A stretch of DNA of 41,525 nt, from positions 1 through 41,525 of the forward strand of contig JANWIY010000058.1 in NCBI GenBank assembly GCA_025449645.1, given 5' to 3'. The stretch is from Chitinophagaceae bacterium (GTDB taxonomy: Bacteria > Bacteroidota > Bacteroidia > Chitinophagales > Chitinophagaceae). Below are positions 1 to 7,213 of the stretch, piece by piece (position 1 is the stretch's first letter; each line of letters starts with the position of its first letter). The position numbers were made by a program, and so were the translations under genes. Below the pieces are notes generated by a model. The model was given only the letters and a program-made list of their open reading frames with translations, was not told the DNA's origin and made no database searches.

Positions 1-1
1 C

Positions 2-1105
2 ATAGAATTAAAAAAACAATACCGTTTCGTTGAACTGGATGAAGCGAAATATCCGTTAGCTGATTTCATTGTAGATTCCCTTGATGAATTTGGATTTCTG
101 TTGCAGGACCTGGAAGCCGTTGCCGAAGAGATTTCTTTTAAACAGCATACCTGGATAGATGCGCCTGATCTGGAACAGATCCTGAGAAATATTCAGGAGC
201 TGGATCCTCTCGGTTGTGGTTCCCGCGATCTTGGAGAATTTTTTAAGATCCAGCTTACGAAGATGGATCAGAAAAAGCCGCTTGTTCATATGGCAACGGA
301 GCTCGTGAGCCTTCATTTTCAGGACCTGCACGCATGTAATGTGGAGAAGATACGGCGGGAAATGAAAATGAAAGACGAAGAAGTGAAGCAGGTGCTTCAA
401 CTCCTTGCCTCTTTGAAGACCCGGCCGGTTGTTACATCTGTGAATACAATTCAGGTAAACAATACGGTTTTCCCTGATTTCATTATTACTATGGAGGGGG
501 AAGAAATTACGGTTGCCCTTGCCCGGCAGCGTTCAGCGACACTGCATGTAAACCAATCCTGGGCTGAGACCGTCCAGAACCTCGACAATGATAAATCTAC
601 CGACAGGGGAACGCGCCAGTACATGCGCAGCAAACTCGCATCGGCACAATGGTTCATAAAAGCAATACGGGAACGTGAATCGAATATGCTCAAAGTAATT
701 AAAGCAATAGTTCATTTTCAGGCTGAATATTTCAAGTTCGGAGATACCATGCAGCTCAAACCGATGGTGCTTAAGAATATCGCAGAGATCGTAGCACTCG
801 ATATCTCTACCATTTCCCGCATCACCTGCAATAAATATGCTGACACGCCATTTGGCATGATCCTGCTGAAAGATCTTTTCACCGAAGGCTTGTCAAACAA
901 AGAAGGAACGATCATCAGCAATAAGGTGATCCAGACTATTGTTGAAGAAGTGGTTTCGAAAGAAGATAAAAAAAGACCATACACAGATCAGCAACTGGCT
1001 GATATTCTCTCCGGAAGAGGTTATATTGTGGCCCGCAGAACCATTGCTAAATACAGGGATCAGCTGAATATACCCGTTGCCCAGATGCGGGCACTTTTCT
1101 TTTAA
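2..1105 (+). CDS. rpoN: RNA polymerase sigma-54 factor RpoN (5' end cut by window edge)
   Basis: This is the alternative sigma factor that binds -24/-12 promoters and needs an AAA+ activator to open them. The reading frame is open from base 2, so the gene is truncated on the left. About 367 residues are visible against roughly 480 usual for the family, and the N-terminal activator-interaction region is missing. The C-terminal RpoN box, ARRTIAKYR at 1031-1057, which reads the -24 element, is intact and is followed by the normal short tail. The core-binding and HTH regions precede it (segment STISRITCNKYADTPFG). The sigma-54 activator begins 39 bp downstream on the same strand, so co-transcription is likely. 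Identification is very secure. Confidence 0.96.
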   Translation: MELKKQYRFVELDEAKYPLADFIVDSLDEFGFLLQDLEAVAEEISFKQHTWIDAPDLEQILRNIQELDPLGCGSRDLGEFFKIQLTKMDQKKPLVHMATELVSLHFQDLHACNVEKIRREMKMKDEEVKQVLQLLASLKTRPVVTSVNTIQVNNTVFPDFIITMEGEEITVALARQRSATLHVNQSWAETVQNLDNDKSTDRGTRQYMRSKLASAQWFIKAIRERESNMLKVIKAIVHFQAEYFKFGDTMQLKPMVLKNIAEIVALDISTISRITCNKYADTPFGMILLKDLFTEGLSNKEGTIISNKVIQTIVEEVVSKEDKKRPYTDQQLADILSGRGYIVARRTIAKYRDQLNIPVAQMRALFF

Positions 1106-1144
1106 GATACGTCCAAAACATTTTGAAATACTAATTTAACGTTT

Positions 1145-2632
1145 ATGAAAAAAATCCTGGTAATTGATGACGACAGGGATATCTGCCTTTTGCTAAATCG
1201 ATTTTTAACCCGGAGGGGATATGAAGTCATTGAAATGTTTACAGGAAAGAAAGCGTTATCCTGGCTGGATTCCAACCAGCCTGATCTCATTATGTGCGAT
1301 TACAGGCTCGGCGATATGGACGCAATGGAAGTGCTCAGTAGTATCAAGAACAGATACTCCGAAATGCCGGTCATCATTATTACCGGATATAGTGATATGC
1401 GAACCGCTGTCAAGGTGATGAAGATGGGCGCCTATGACTATATTACAAAGCCGCTGCTTCCGGATGAGATTATTCATACCATTCAGCAGGCTATCGAGCA
1501 TGGAGAAACCCATCATGCACCGACTCCTTTAAATAAACAACCGGTACTGGCCGCTTCTGTGGAATCCAAAGGGGTTACGTATTCAGGTAATTATATTTTC
1601 GGAGATACGGATGCATTCCGGAAGATAATGAAACAGGTTGTACTGGTCGCCCCTACAAATTACAGCGTGATCATTTACGGTGAAACAGGTAGCGGGAAAG
1701 AATCCATTGCCTTGGAAATCCACAAACGCAGTAAGCGCAGCAGCAAACCTTTTGTGGCCATTGACTGCGGAGCTTTATCGAAGGAGCTCGCCGCAAGCGA
1801 ATTATTCGGACATGAGAAAGGGGCATTTACAGGCGCAATGAATCAAAAGAACGGAAGCTTTGAGCTGGCCAACGGCGGAACTATTTTCCTGGATGAAGTA
1901 GCCAATCTTTCTTACGATGTTCAGGTATCCTTATTACGGGTTGTCCAGGAGAGAAAAATGAGAAGGGTCGGAGGAACAAGGGATATCGATCTGGATGTAC
2001 GTATTCTTATAGCCAGCAATGAATTGCTCTGGAATGCAACCCGTACAGGTAAATTCCGGGAAGATCTTTATCACCGTTTTAATGAATTTTCAATTGAGAT
2101 TCCGCCCTTGAGGGAAAGGAGTGAAGACATCATGCTTTTCGCAAATCATTTTCTCAGGGTCACCAATGAAGAGCTCGAAAAGAAAGTAAAGGGCTTTGAC
2201 CCTGATGTGGAATCCATCTTTACAAAGTATGTTTGGTATGGAAATTTCCGGGAATTGAAGAATGTGATCAAAAGGGCCACCCTGCTCACGGAAGGCGATT
2301 ATATCGAGGCGAAAACCTTGCCCTTTGAGATCTCCAACTATAGCAAACTGCAATTTGGTGAGCAGCCTCCGGCCAACTTGTCGGCCGCGGCACAGGCGGC
2401 ACCCATAACGATGGTCGGCGACCCGAAAACGGCGCTGGGAAAAGTAAACATTAATGAAAGCTCCCTTAAAGAAGCCAGCATTGATGCAGAATACGAAATG
2501 ATACTTCAGGCTTTAAAAGAAAGCAATTATAACAAGAGCAAAGCTGCGCAGTTGTTAAAGATCGACAGGAAAACATTGTACAACAAGATGACCCTGTACG
2601 AAGAAATGAAGAATACTATCCATGAGCGCTGA
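1145..2632 (+). CDS. NtrC-family sigma-54-dependent response regulator (REC-AAA+-Fis HTH)
   Basis: This 495-aa protein activates sigma-54 promoters using ATP. The receiver domain is residues 1-120, with acidic pocket D8-D10, phospho-acceptor D52 and K102. The AAA+ domain (about 150-390) has Walker A GETGSGKE at 179-186, the sigma-54-contacting GAFTGA loop at 226-231, and Walker B IFLDE at 247-251. A C-terminal Fis-type helix-turn-helix (about 450-490; NYNKSKAAQLLKIDRKTLYN) binds upstream sites. All key motifs are intact, so the protein should be a working activator. It lies directly after rpoN and its 3' end overlaps the next kinase gene by 11 bp, suggesting that kinase is its partner. Its target promoters are unknown; one excellent sigma-54 promoter occurs at 5769-5784 (-). 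Confidence 0.96.
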   Translation: MKKILVIDDDRDICLLLNRFLTRRGYEVIEMFTGKKALSWLDSNQPDLIMCDYRLGDMDAMEVLSSIKNRYSEMPVIIITGYSDMRTAVKVMKMGAYDYITKPLLPDEIIHTIQQAIEHGETHHAPTPLNKQPVLAASVESKGVTYSGNYIFGDTDAFRKIMKQVVLVAPTNYSVIIYGETGSGKESIALEIHKRSKRSSKPFVAIDCGALSKELAASELFGHEKGAFTGAMNQKNGSFELANGGTIFLDEVANLSYDVQVSLLRVVQERKMRRVGGTRDIDLDVRILIASNELLWNATRTGKFREDLYHRFNEFSIEIPPLRERSEDIMLFANHFLRVTNEELEKKVKGFDPDVESIFTKYVWYGNFRELKNVIKRATLLTEGDYIEAKTLPFEISNYSKLQFGEQPPANLSAAAQAAPITMVGDPKTALGKVNINESSLKEASIDAEYEMILQALKESNYNKSKAAQLLKIDRKTLYNKMTLYEEMKNTIHER

Positions 2633-4067
2633 AAACCTTCCCATACGCGTGTTGATCATCGATGATGATGAGGAGGATTTTTTTATTACCAGTCAGTATA
2701 TAAAAAAAATCAGGGGAAAGGAGTTTGTCATTGACTGGTGTTACCGGTATAAAGATGCCTACGATGCAATCCTGGATAGGAAATATGATATTTACTTCAT
2801 TGATTATTATTTGGGCGCCAAAACCGGTCTGGACCTGATGAAGGAAGTCTTGCAAAACAACTGCGAACAGCCTCTGATCCTGCTAACCGGCATGGGTAAC
2901 CAAAAAATTGACCTGGAAGCCATGCAGGCCGGTGCATTTGACTATCTCGTGAAGCTGGAGCTGAATACTGAAAAGGTTGAGCGCTGCATCCGTTATTCCC
3001 TCGAAAGGGCGGATTCGTTGAAAACGCTTAGATCGAATGAAAGAAAATTCAGAAGTATATTCGAAAAATCCAAGGATGCCGTTTTCCTTACCGATCAGTC
3101 GCTAATTTTCAAGGACGTCAACTACATCAGTACTACCCTCTTAGGCTATTCGCGGGAGGAATTGCTATCCCTCAGCCTGAACCATTTCTTTGCCAACCCC
3201 GATCAGGCTGCGGAAATCAACAATCTCCTGAAAACTGAAGGTGAGGTGGAAGACGTGGAAGTGGAACTGTTTAATCGAAACAAAGAAAAACTCCAGGCCA
3301 TTCTCTCTCTGTCTATGGAGATGGATGCAGAAGACCACCTTTACGTACAGGGAATTATACATGATATTTCGAATCTGAAACGGGCTGAAAAAGCAACTCT
3401 TCAGGCTGAAAAACTTGGTGCTGCCAACCGGTTGGTTCGGGCCCTGGCCCACGAAGTAAGGAATCCGCTAAATAATATCAATCTTTCGGTAGAGCAGTTG
3501 TTGCAGGAAAACATCGCCGAGACGGGAAATGTGTACCTGGATATTATCAGCCGCAACAGCAGACGGATCAATGACCTGATCACAGAATTGTTATTGTCTT
3601 CTTCAATGCCACCGGAAAATTTGCGCGAGAAGAGATCTCTTCAGAATATCCTGGATGATTCCATTTCTACCATCATTGACAGGATCACGCTGAAAAAAGT
3701 GAATTGGAAAGTGGTCTATCCCAATGAACCCGCATATATTCTTGCGGATCCCTTGAAGCTTAAGATCGCCTTTACCAATATTATTATCAATGCCATTGAA
3801 GCAATGAATGAAAATAAAGGGGAGCTGAATATTTCTGTTACAAGCCAGAACGGCCATCACCTGGTATCTATCAAGGACAATGGCAGCGGTATCAGCAAGG
3901 AAACACTGCCGCATTTGTTTGAACCTTATTTTACATTTAAAAGAAACGGTCTCGGACTGGGCCTGGCAACCACCCTGAATATCATCCAATCCCATAAGGC
4001 TTCCATTGACGTACAAACAGGTATCGACCAGGGATCCAATTTTATTCTGAAGTTTGACCGAGCCTGA
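2622..4067 (+). CDS. REC-PAS-histidine kinase (soluble hybrid sensor kinase)
   Basis: This 481-aa cytoplasmic kinase has no membrane segment. A receiver domain is at residues 8-125 (pocket DDDEED at 14-19, phospho-acceptor D61, K111). A PAS domain follows at about 140-255. The HisKA dimerisation helix carries the phospho-histidine H277 in ALAHEVRNPLNNI. The HATPase domain shows the N box (NIIINAIEAM), G1 (DNGSGIS) and G2 (GLGLGLA). An N-terminal receiver on a kinase suggests that an upstream kinase switches it. The ATG overlaps the end of the sigma-54 activator gene by 11 bp, so the two probably form one translationally coupled pair. The signal sensed by PAS cannot be read from sequence. Confidence 0.93.
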   Translation: MSAENLPIRVLIIDDDEEDFFITSQYIKKIRGKEFVIDWCYRYKDAYDAILDRKYDIYFIDYYLGAKTGLDLMKEVLQNNCEQPLILLTGMGNQKIDLEAMQAGAFDYLVKLELNTEKVERCIRYSLERADSLKTLRSNERKFRSIFEKSKDAVFLTDQSLIFKDVNYISTTLLGYSREELLSLSLNHFFANPDQAAEINNLLKTEGEVEDVEVELFNRNKEKLQAILSLSMEMDAEDHLYVQGIIHDISNLKRAEKATLQAEKLGAANRLVRALAHEVRNPLNNINLSVEQLLQENIAETGNVYLDIISRNSRRINDLITELLLSSSMPPENLREKRSLQNILDDSISTIIDRITLKKVNWKVVYPNEPAYILADPLKLKIAFTNIIINAIEAMNENKGELNISVTSQNGHHLVSIKDNGSGISKETLPHLFEPYFTFKRNGLGLGLATTLNIIQSHKASIDVQTGIDQGSNFILKFDRA

Positions 4068-4092
4068 GCATGAGGTCCTACAGCATATTAGC

Positions 4093-5175
4093 CTACTGTT
4101 CTTTCAGAATTTTTAGCAGGACCCTTTCCGTTGAAGTGAGTTCCGTATTTTCTGTCTCGTCCGGAGTTCCGTTTATCGCGTTAAAGTATTTTGAAAAATT
4201 ATTTTCTTCATAGAGCCTCAGCAATCCCGGATGTACATAGTATTTTTTGCAAATGGCTCTTGAATTACCCAATTTGCTGCTGACGATATCCAGCATGGCC
4301 AGGATATTTTTCTTCCTTTCGGATTCCTCAGCCATTTCGGGCTGGGCGCATAAAGCATCAAGCGCATGAATCGAACCAGCCCAGGTGCGGAAGTCTTTTG
4401 CACTGAAATCCATACCCATGGCCTTTTTTATATAATCATTCACCATTCCGGATTCAATTGTCTTACGGTTTCCCTCCTCATCATAATATTGAAATAATTC
4501 TTTACCCGGAATATCCCGGCACTGCTCCACAGCCCGCGCAAGGCGTTTGTTTCTCAATGTGATCTTATGATGAATGCCCTTTTTGCCGCGAAATGAAAAC
4601 AGGATTTTATCCCCTGTAACCACTACGTGTTTATCCTTAAGGGTGGTGAGCCCGTGGGATCCGTACAATTTTTCATAGTTACTGTTCCCGATTCGGATAT
4701 AGGTGCGTTCCATCAGGCTGATGACGGTCGCCAGCACTTTTTCCTGAACAAGTTCCTTTAATTGAAGATCCTTTTCAAGCTGAGTCCTTAATCGGGGCAA
4801 TAATTTACCAAATTCATAAAGTCTGTGGAATTTGGTCTCCCCCCTGAAAGCCGTCCACAAGGGATGGTATCTGTATTGTTTCCTGCCCCGCTGGTCAAGG
4901 CCTGTGGCCTGGATATGCCCGTTTTCCAGCGTACAGATCCACACTCCTGTCCATGCCGGCGGAATGGCCAGCTTTTTAATCCGGATAAGCTGTCCGGCAT
5001 CCCGCAGGATATTGTTTTCCAAAAGGTAAGAGAAACCTTTCCCCTTTTTTAACCGTATAATTCCGGGCGTCTGGTCGTTAACATAAACCAGGTTGGCTGC
5101 CCTGGCGGCTTCTTCATAATTCCGATCCGCTTTTAGAAATTCAAAATGACTAAGAGAAGCCTTTTCTGCAGCCAT
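4093..5175 (-). CDS. Poxvirus-type DNA topoisomerase IB
   Basis: This 360-aa enzyme relaxes supercoils by nicking one strand through a 3'-phosphotyrosine link. Recognisable family motifs are YIRIGNSNY, the RGKKGIHH segment, KDFRTWAG carrying a catalytic arginine, and the C-terminal KKYYVHP, in which Y313 is the expected nucleophile. Length and order match bacterial TopIB proteins. The gene is convergent with the kinase to its left (25 bp gap) and divergent from the small gene to its right. The start ATG at 5175 is the natural one, since MAAEKASLSHFEFLKADRNYEEAARAANL fits the family N-terminus. It is a stand-alone gene with no visible terminator in the short convergent gap. Confidence 0.93.
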   Translation of the reverse strand: MAAEKASLSHFEFLKADRNYEEAARAANLVYVNDQTPGIIRLKKGKGFSYLLENNILRDAGQLIRIKKLAIPPAWTGVWICTLENGHIQATGLDQRGRKQYRYHPLWTAFRGETKFHRLYEFGKLLPRLRTQLEKDLQLKELVQEKVLATVISLMERTYIRIGNSNYEKLYGSHGLTTLKDKHVVVTGDKILFSFRGKKGIHHKITLRNKRLARAVEQCRDIPGKELFQYYDEEGNRKTIESGMVNDYIKKAMGMDFSAKDFRTWAGSIHALDALCAQPEMAEESERKKNILAMLDIVSSKLGNSRAICKKYYVHPGLLRLYEENNFSKYFNAINGTPDETENTELTSTERVLLKILKEQ

Positions 5176-5224
5176 ATATTATGGAAAGTAAAATGAAAAT
5201 CTTAGGTTATCAATAGCCAAATGT

Positions 5225-5248
5225 CGGTATATGATTTGACATATACCG
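5225..5248. promoter_or_regulatory. Perfect 9-bp inverted repeat upstream of the 98-aa gene
   Basis: CGGTATATG and CATATACCG are exact reverse complements separated by 6 bp (ATTTGA). The dyad sits between the divergent topoisomerase IB gene and the 98-aa gene, ending directly before the latter's TTG. It could be an operator for a dimeric regulator or a leader hairpin. There is no trailing T-run, so it is not a standard terminator. The inverted repeat is seen directly; the role is inference. Confidence 0.55.
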
Positions 5249-5249
5249 T

Positions 5250-5546
5250 TTGAAACTAAATCTGGAACGTTTAAAACAGGTTATGGATATCAGGGACTTT
5301 AATATTATGGATGGGATAGCTAAGACCGAGGTGCTCGCAACCACAGGGGTTTTTCTGGCAGAACGCAACGACGGCTGTTACCGGATAACCTTGTATCAGG
5401 TGGACGACTTTTATGTCGAGATCTACTACCACACAACCCGCTATTTCTATATTTGTATCCGGAGCTTTGAAGACGTGGGGGAACTCTTTCCATATCTGCA
5501 GGATGTGGACATTTCAGAAGTCTATAAAGTGATTTATAGTGCCTGA
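5250..5546 (+). CDS. Hypothetical protein, 98 aa
   Basis: I do not recognise this protein. It is a soluble-looking, acidic and aromatic-rich small protein (VDDFYVEIYYHTTRYFYICI) with no signal peptide or membrane helix. The upstream frame is closed by a stop at 5232-5234. The only starts are TTG at 5250 (98 aa) or ATG at 5283 (87 aa, beginning MDIRDF). The ATG may be the true one, in which case the palindrome at 5225-5248 lies in the leader. The alternating hydrophobic/charged pattern suggests a small mixed alpha/beta domain. It is monocistronic between two minus-strand genes. That it is coding is fairly likely from clean codon use and length; the function is unknown. Confidence 0.6.
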   Translation: MKLNLERLKQVMDIRDFNIMDGIAKTEVLATTGVFLAERNDGCYRITLYQVDDFYVEIYYHTTRYFYICIRSFEDVGELFPYLQDVDISEVYKVIYSA

Positions 5547-5561
5547 CCTCTTCCAGGGAAT

Positions 5562-5735
5562 TTATATTGCAAATCCCCGCTCTCTCAAATATTGGGTGAT
5601 TACCTGAACGTTATTACTTTGAGTGGCCCTGATAGCCTGCAATAATTGATTTGGAGAAATTTCCCATTTTTTTGTCCAATATACAATCTCATCCAGCCGG
5701 GAGAGATTTACGCAGGGTTGTAAATGCTTGTTCAT
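5562..5735 (-). CDS. DUF3606-family small protein, 57 aa
   Basis: This short gene reads ATG at 5735 down to TAA at 5562. The protein begins MNKHLQPCVNLSRLDEIVYW, continues TKKWEISPNQLLQAIRATQ, and ends VITQYLRERGFAI. It matches the DUF3606 pattern: a YWtkk core, then a three-helix segment with S..QL..A, then V..YL. Members are small, widespread and of unknown function. It is the only gene in its transcription unit, converging with the 98-aa gene 15 bp away. Upstream, on the same strand, lies a near-consensus sigma-54 promoter (5769-5784) whose predicted start leaves a 23-nt leader. That arrangement both supports the gene and suggests RpoN control. Confidence 0.8.
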   Translation of the reverse strand: MNKHLQPCVNLSRLDEIVYWTKKWEISPNQLLQAIRATQSNNVQVITQYLRERGFAI

Positions 5736-5768
5736 AAATCAAGGTATGAAAAAGAGTTACCTAAAAAA

Positions 5769-5784
5769 TGCAATGGCTGTGCCA
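5769..5784 (-). promoter_or_regulatory. Candidate sigma-54 (-24/-12) promoter for the DUF3606 gene
   Basis: Read on the minus strand the bases are TGGCACA GCCA TTGCA. This matches the sigma-54 consensus TGGCAC(G/A)-N4-TTGC(A/T) at every defined position, with GG and GC at the required spacing. The predicted transcription start is near 5758, 23 nt before the ATG at 5735. rpoN and an NtrC-type activator are in the same window. A short dyad, ATCCCGGGGAT at 5815-5825, lies about 60 bp upstream of the predicted start and could be an activator site, but that part is speculative. Confidence 0.72.
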
Positions 5785-5987
5785 TCCCGCATAAAAATCT
5801 TAAATGCACTGATCATCCCGGGGATTGGTCAATGTGAAATATGAGTTGGGAAATAAATTCTACAAAAGACGAATGGCTGCTCCACAATAGGCGAATACCG
5901 GCGACGTCCCGGCTATTTATTTTTTGGCAAAATGTTTGTCTTAGGAAATGAAGTTGCATTCATTAGTCTTAGAAGATGGAAATTTAC

Positions 5988-6014
5988 AAAGTCCTGAATT
6001 TTGTTCAGGACTTT
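5988..6014. other. 10-bp perfect hairpin upstream of the REC-kinase gene
   Basis: AAAGTCCTGA and TCAGGACTTT are exact reverse complements around a 7-nt loop. The stem is only moderately GC-rich, has A's on one side and T's on the other, and lies 43 bp before the ATG at 6058. It could be a bidirectional intrinsic terminator isolating the kinase operon, or a leader structure. No long T-run follows it on the plus strand (CGTATTTTC), so terminator function is uncertain. Confidence 0.5.
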
Positions 6015-6057
6015 CGTATTTTCATTACGACGGTCCTGTAAACCCCGATGCTTTAAC

Positions 6058-7197
6058 ATGATCCTCATAGTGGATGACACGCCGGAGAACATTTTCTCAC
6101 TCAGAACCCTATTGGAGTTGCATTCCTTTCCAACCGATACCGCCTCAAGCGGCGAGGAGGCGTTGAAAAAGGTTTTAAAAAGATCCTATGCACTTATCAT
6201 CCTGGATGTTCAGATGCCGGCTTTGGATGGATTTGAAGTTGCCGAGATTTTGTCCGGAAACAGTTCTACCAAAGACATTCCGATTATTTTCCTTTCCGCC
6301 ATCAATATAGAGAAAAAATACATTACCAAAGGCTATCTGTCTGGTGGAATAGATTACGTAACCAAACCGATTGACCCGGATATCCTTTTGCTGCGTGTAA
6401 AAACCTTTTACCGTCTCTATGAACAGAACAGGATATTGACAGAAATGCAGGATAATCTGAAAAAAGAGATCGAATACAGGAAACTTGCCCAGCAGGAAGC
6501 ACAGGCTGCCTCCCGGAGAAAGGATGAATTCATGAGCATTGCCAGCCATGAATTAAAAACGCCACTTTCAAGCATGAAAGCTTATGTGCAGTTGCTTGAC
6601 CGGTCCCTGGATAAGGGAGATAAAATAAAATCTTATGTTGACCGGACCCTGATCCAGATTAACAAGCTGAATACACTTATTACGGATCTCCTTGACATAT
6701 CCCGGATAGAGAACGGCAAGCTGAAGTTCAATGAAACCATCTTTAATTTTGACCTCCTGATCCGCGACGCAGCTGAAATGGTTGGACAAACCTATCCGGA
6801 TTACCGGATCCACATTACTGGCCGGAAGGGCATCCAGGTGAGGGGGGATGAAGCCCGCTTGGAACAGGTGCTTTTGAATTACCTGACCAACGCAATTAAA
6901 TATTCTCCGGATATCAAAGACGTGCATATTCGTACCCTGCTTGAAAATAATATGCTTATCGTGGCAGTGAGAGATTCCGGCATCGGGATTTCAAAAGAAG
7001 ACCAGGGAGAGCTGTTTCGCAAGTTTTACCGTGTGGATGGATCATCCCACCGCTTCCAGGGATTGGGCATTGGCCTTTATATTTGTTCAGAAATCATAAT
7101 GCGGCACAAAGGAAGCTGCTGGCTGCAGAGTGAGCCCGGAAAAGGATCCACTTTCTTTTTTTCAATACCTGCCCTTATGCAGTCCCAACTTCAATAA
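6058..7197 (+). CDS. REC-histidine kinase hybrid, 379 aa
   Basis: This is a soluble sensor kinase with an N-terminal receiver (residues 1-120; DD at 6-7, phospho-acceptor D50 in IILDVQMP, K102) followed by a short coiled linker, HisKA (H163 in SHELKTPLSS) and HATPase (NYLTNAIKYSP, RDSGIGIS, GLGIGLYIC). I chose the ATG at 6058. The frame stays open upstream to a TTG at 6001, but that extension encodes an unrelated cysteine/arginine-rich stretch and runs across the hairpin, whereas MILIVDDTPENI is the classical receiver start. The next gene begins 16 bp later, so this kinase likely feeds into the large hybrid kinase downstream. No transmembrane segment is present; its input arrives through receiver phosphorylation. 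Confidence 0.93.
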   Translation: MILIVDDTPENIFSLRTLLELHSFPTDTASSGEEALKKVLKRSYALIILDVQMPALDGFEVAEILSGNSSTKDIPIIFLSAINIEKKYITKGYLSGGIDYVTKPIDPDILLLRVKTFYRLYEQNRILTEMQDNLKKEIEYRKLAQQEAQAASRRKDEFMSIASHELKTPLSSMKAYVQLLDRSLDKGDKIKSYVDRTLIQINKLNTLITDLLDISRIENGKLKFNETIFNFDLLIRDAAEMVGQTYPDYRIHITGRKGIQVRGDEARLEQVLLNYLTNAIKYSPDIKDVHIRTLLENNMLIVAVRDSGIGISKEDQGELFRKFYRVDGSSHRFQGLGIGLYICSEIIMRHKGSCWLQSEPGKGSTFFFSIPALMQSQLQ

Positions 7198-7213
7198 AGC
7201 TTAATTAACAGGC

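Larger units (their letters stand above)
5736..6057. other. Intergenic region with regulatory signals, no convincing gene
   Basis: This gap of about 320 bp contains the sigma-54 promoter for the minus-strand DUF3606 gene, a small dyad at 5815-5825, and a TGGCA-N6-TTG sequence at 5925-5938 that resembles a degraded sigma-54 promoter for the plus-strand kinase. It also holds two copies of GTCTTAG 28 bp apart (5938-5944, 5966-5972) and the 10-bp hairpin at 5988-6014. A 32-codon ATG frame at 5746 shows no family resemblance and is not called. Confidence 0.6.

Noticed and set aside
5746-5844. 32-codon ATG frame on the plus strand
   Set aside because: No family resemblance, and it runs antisense through the sigma-54 promoter; likely chance.
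6001-6057. Upstream extension of the REC-kinase from TTG 6001
   Set aside because: It crosses the hairpin and encodes non-receiver residues; ATG 6058 gives the classical receiver start.
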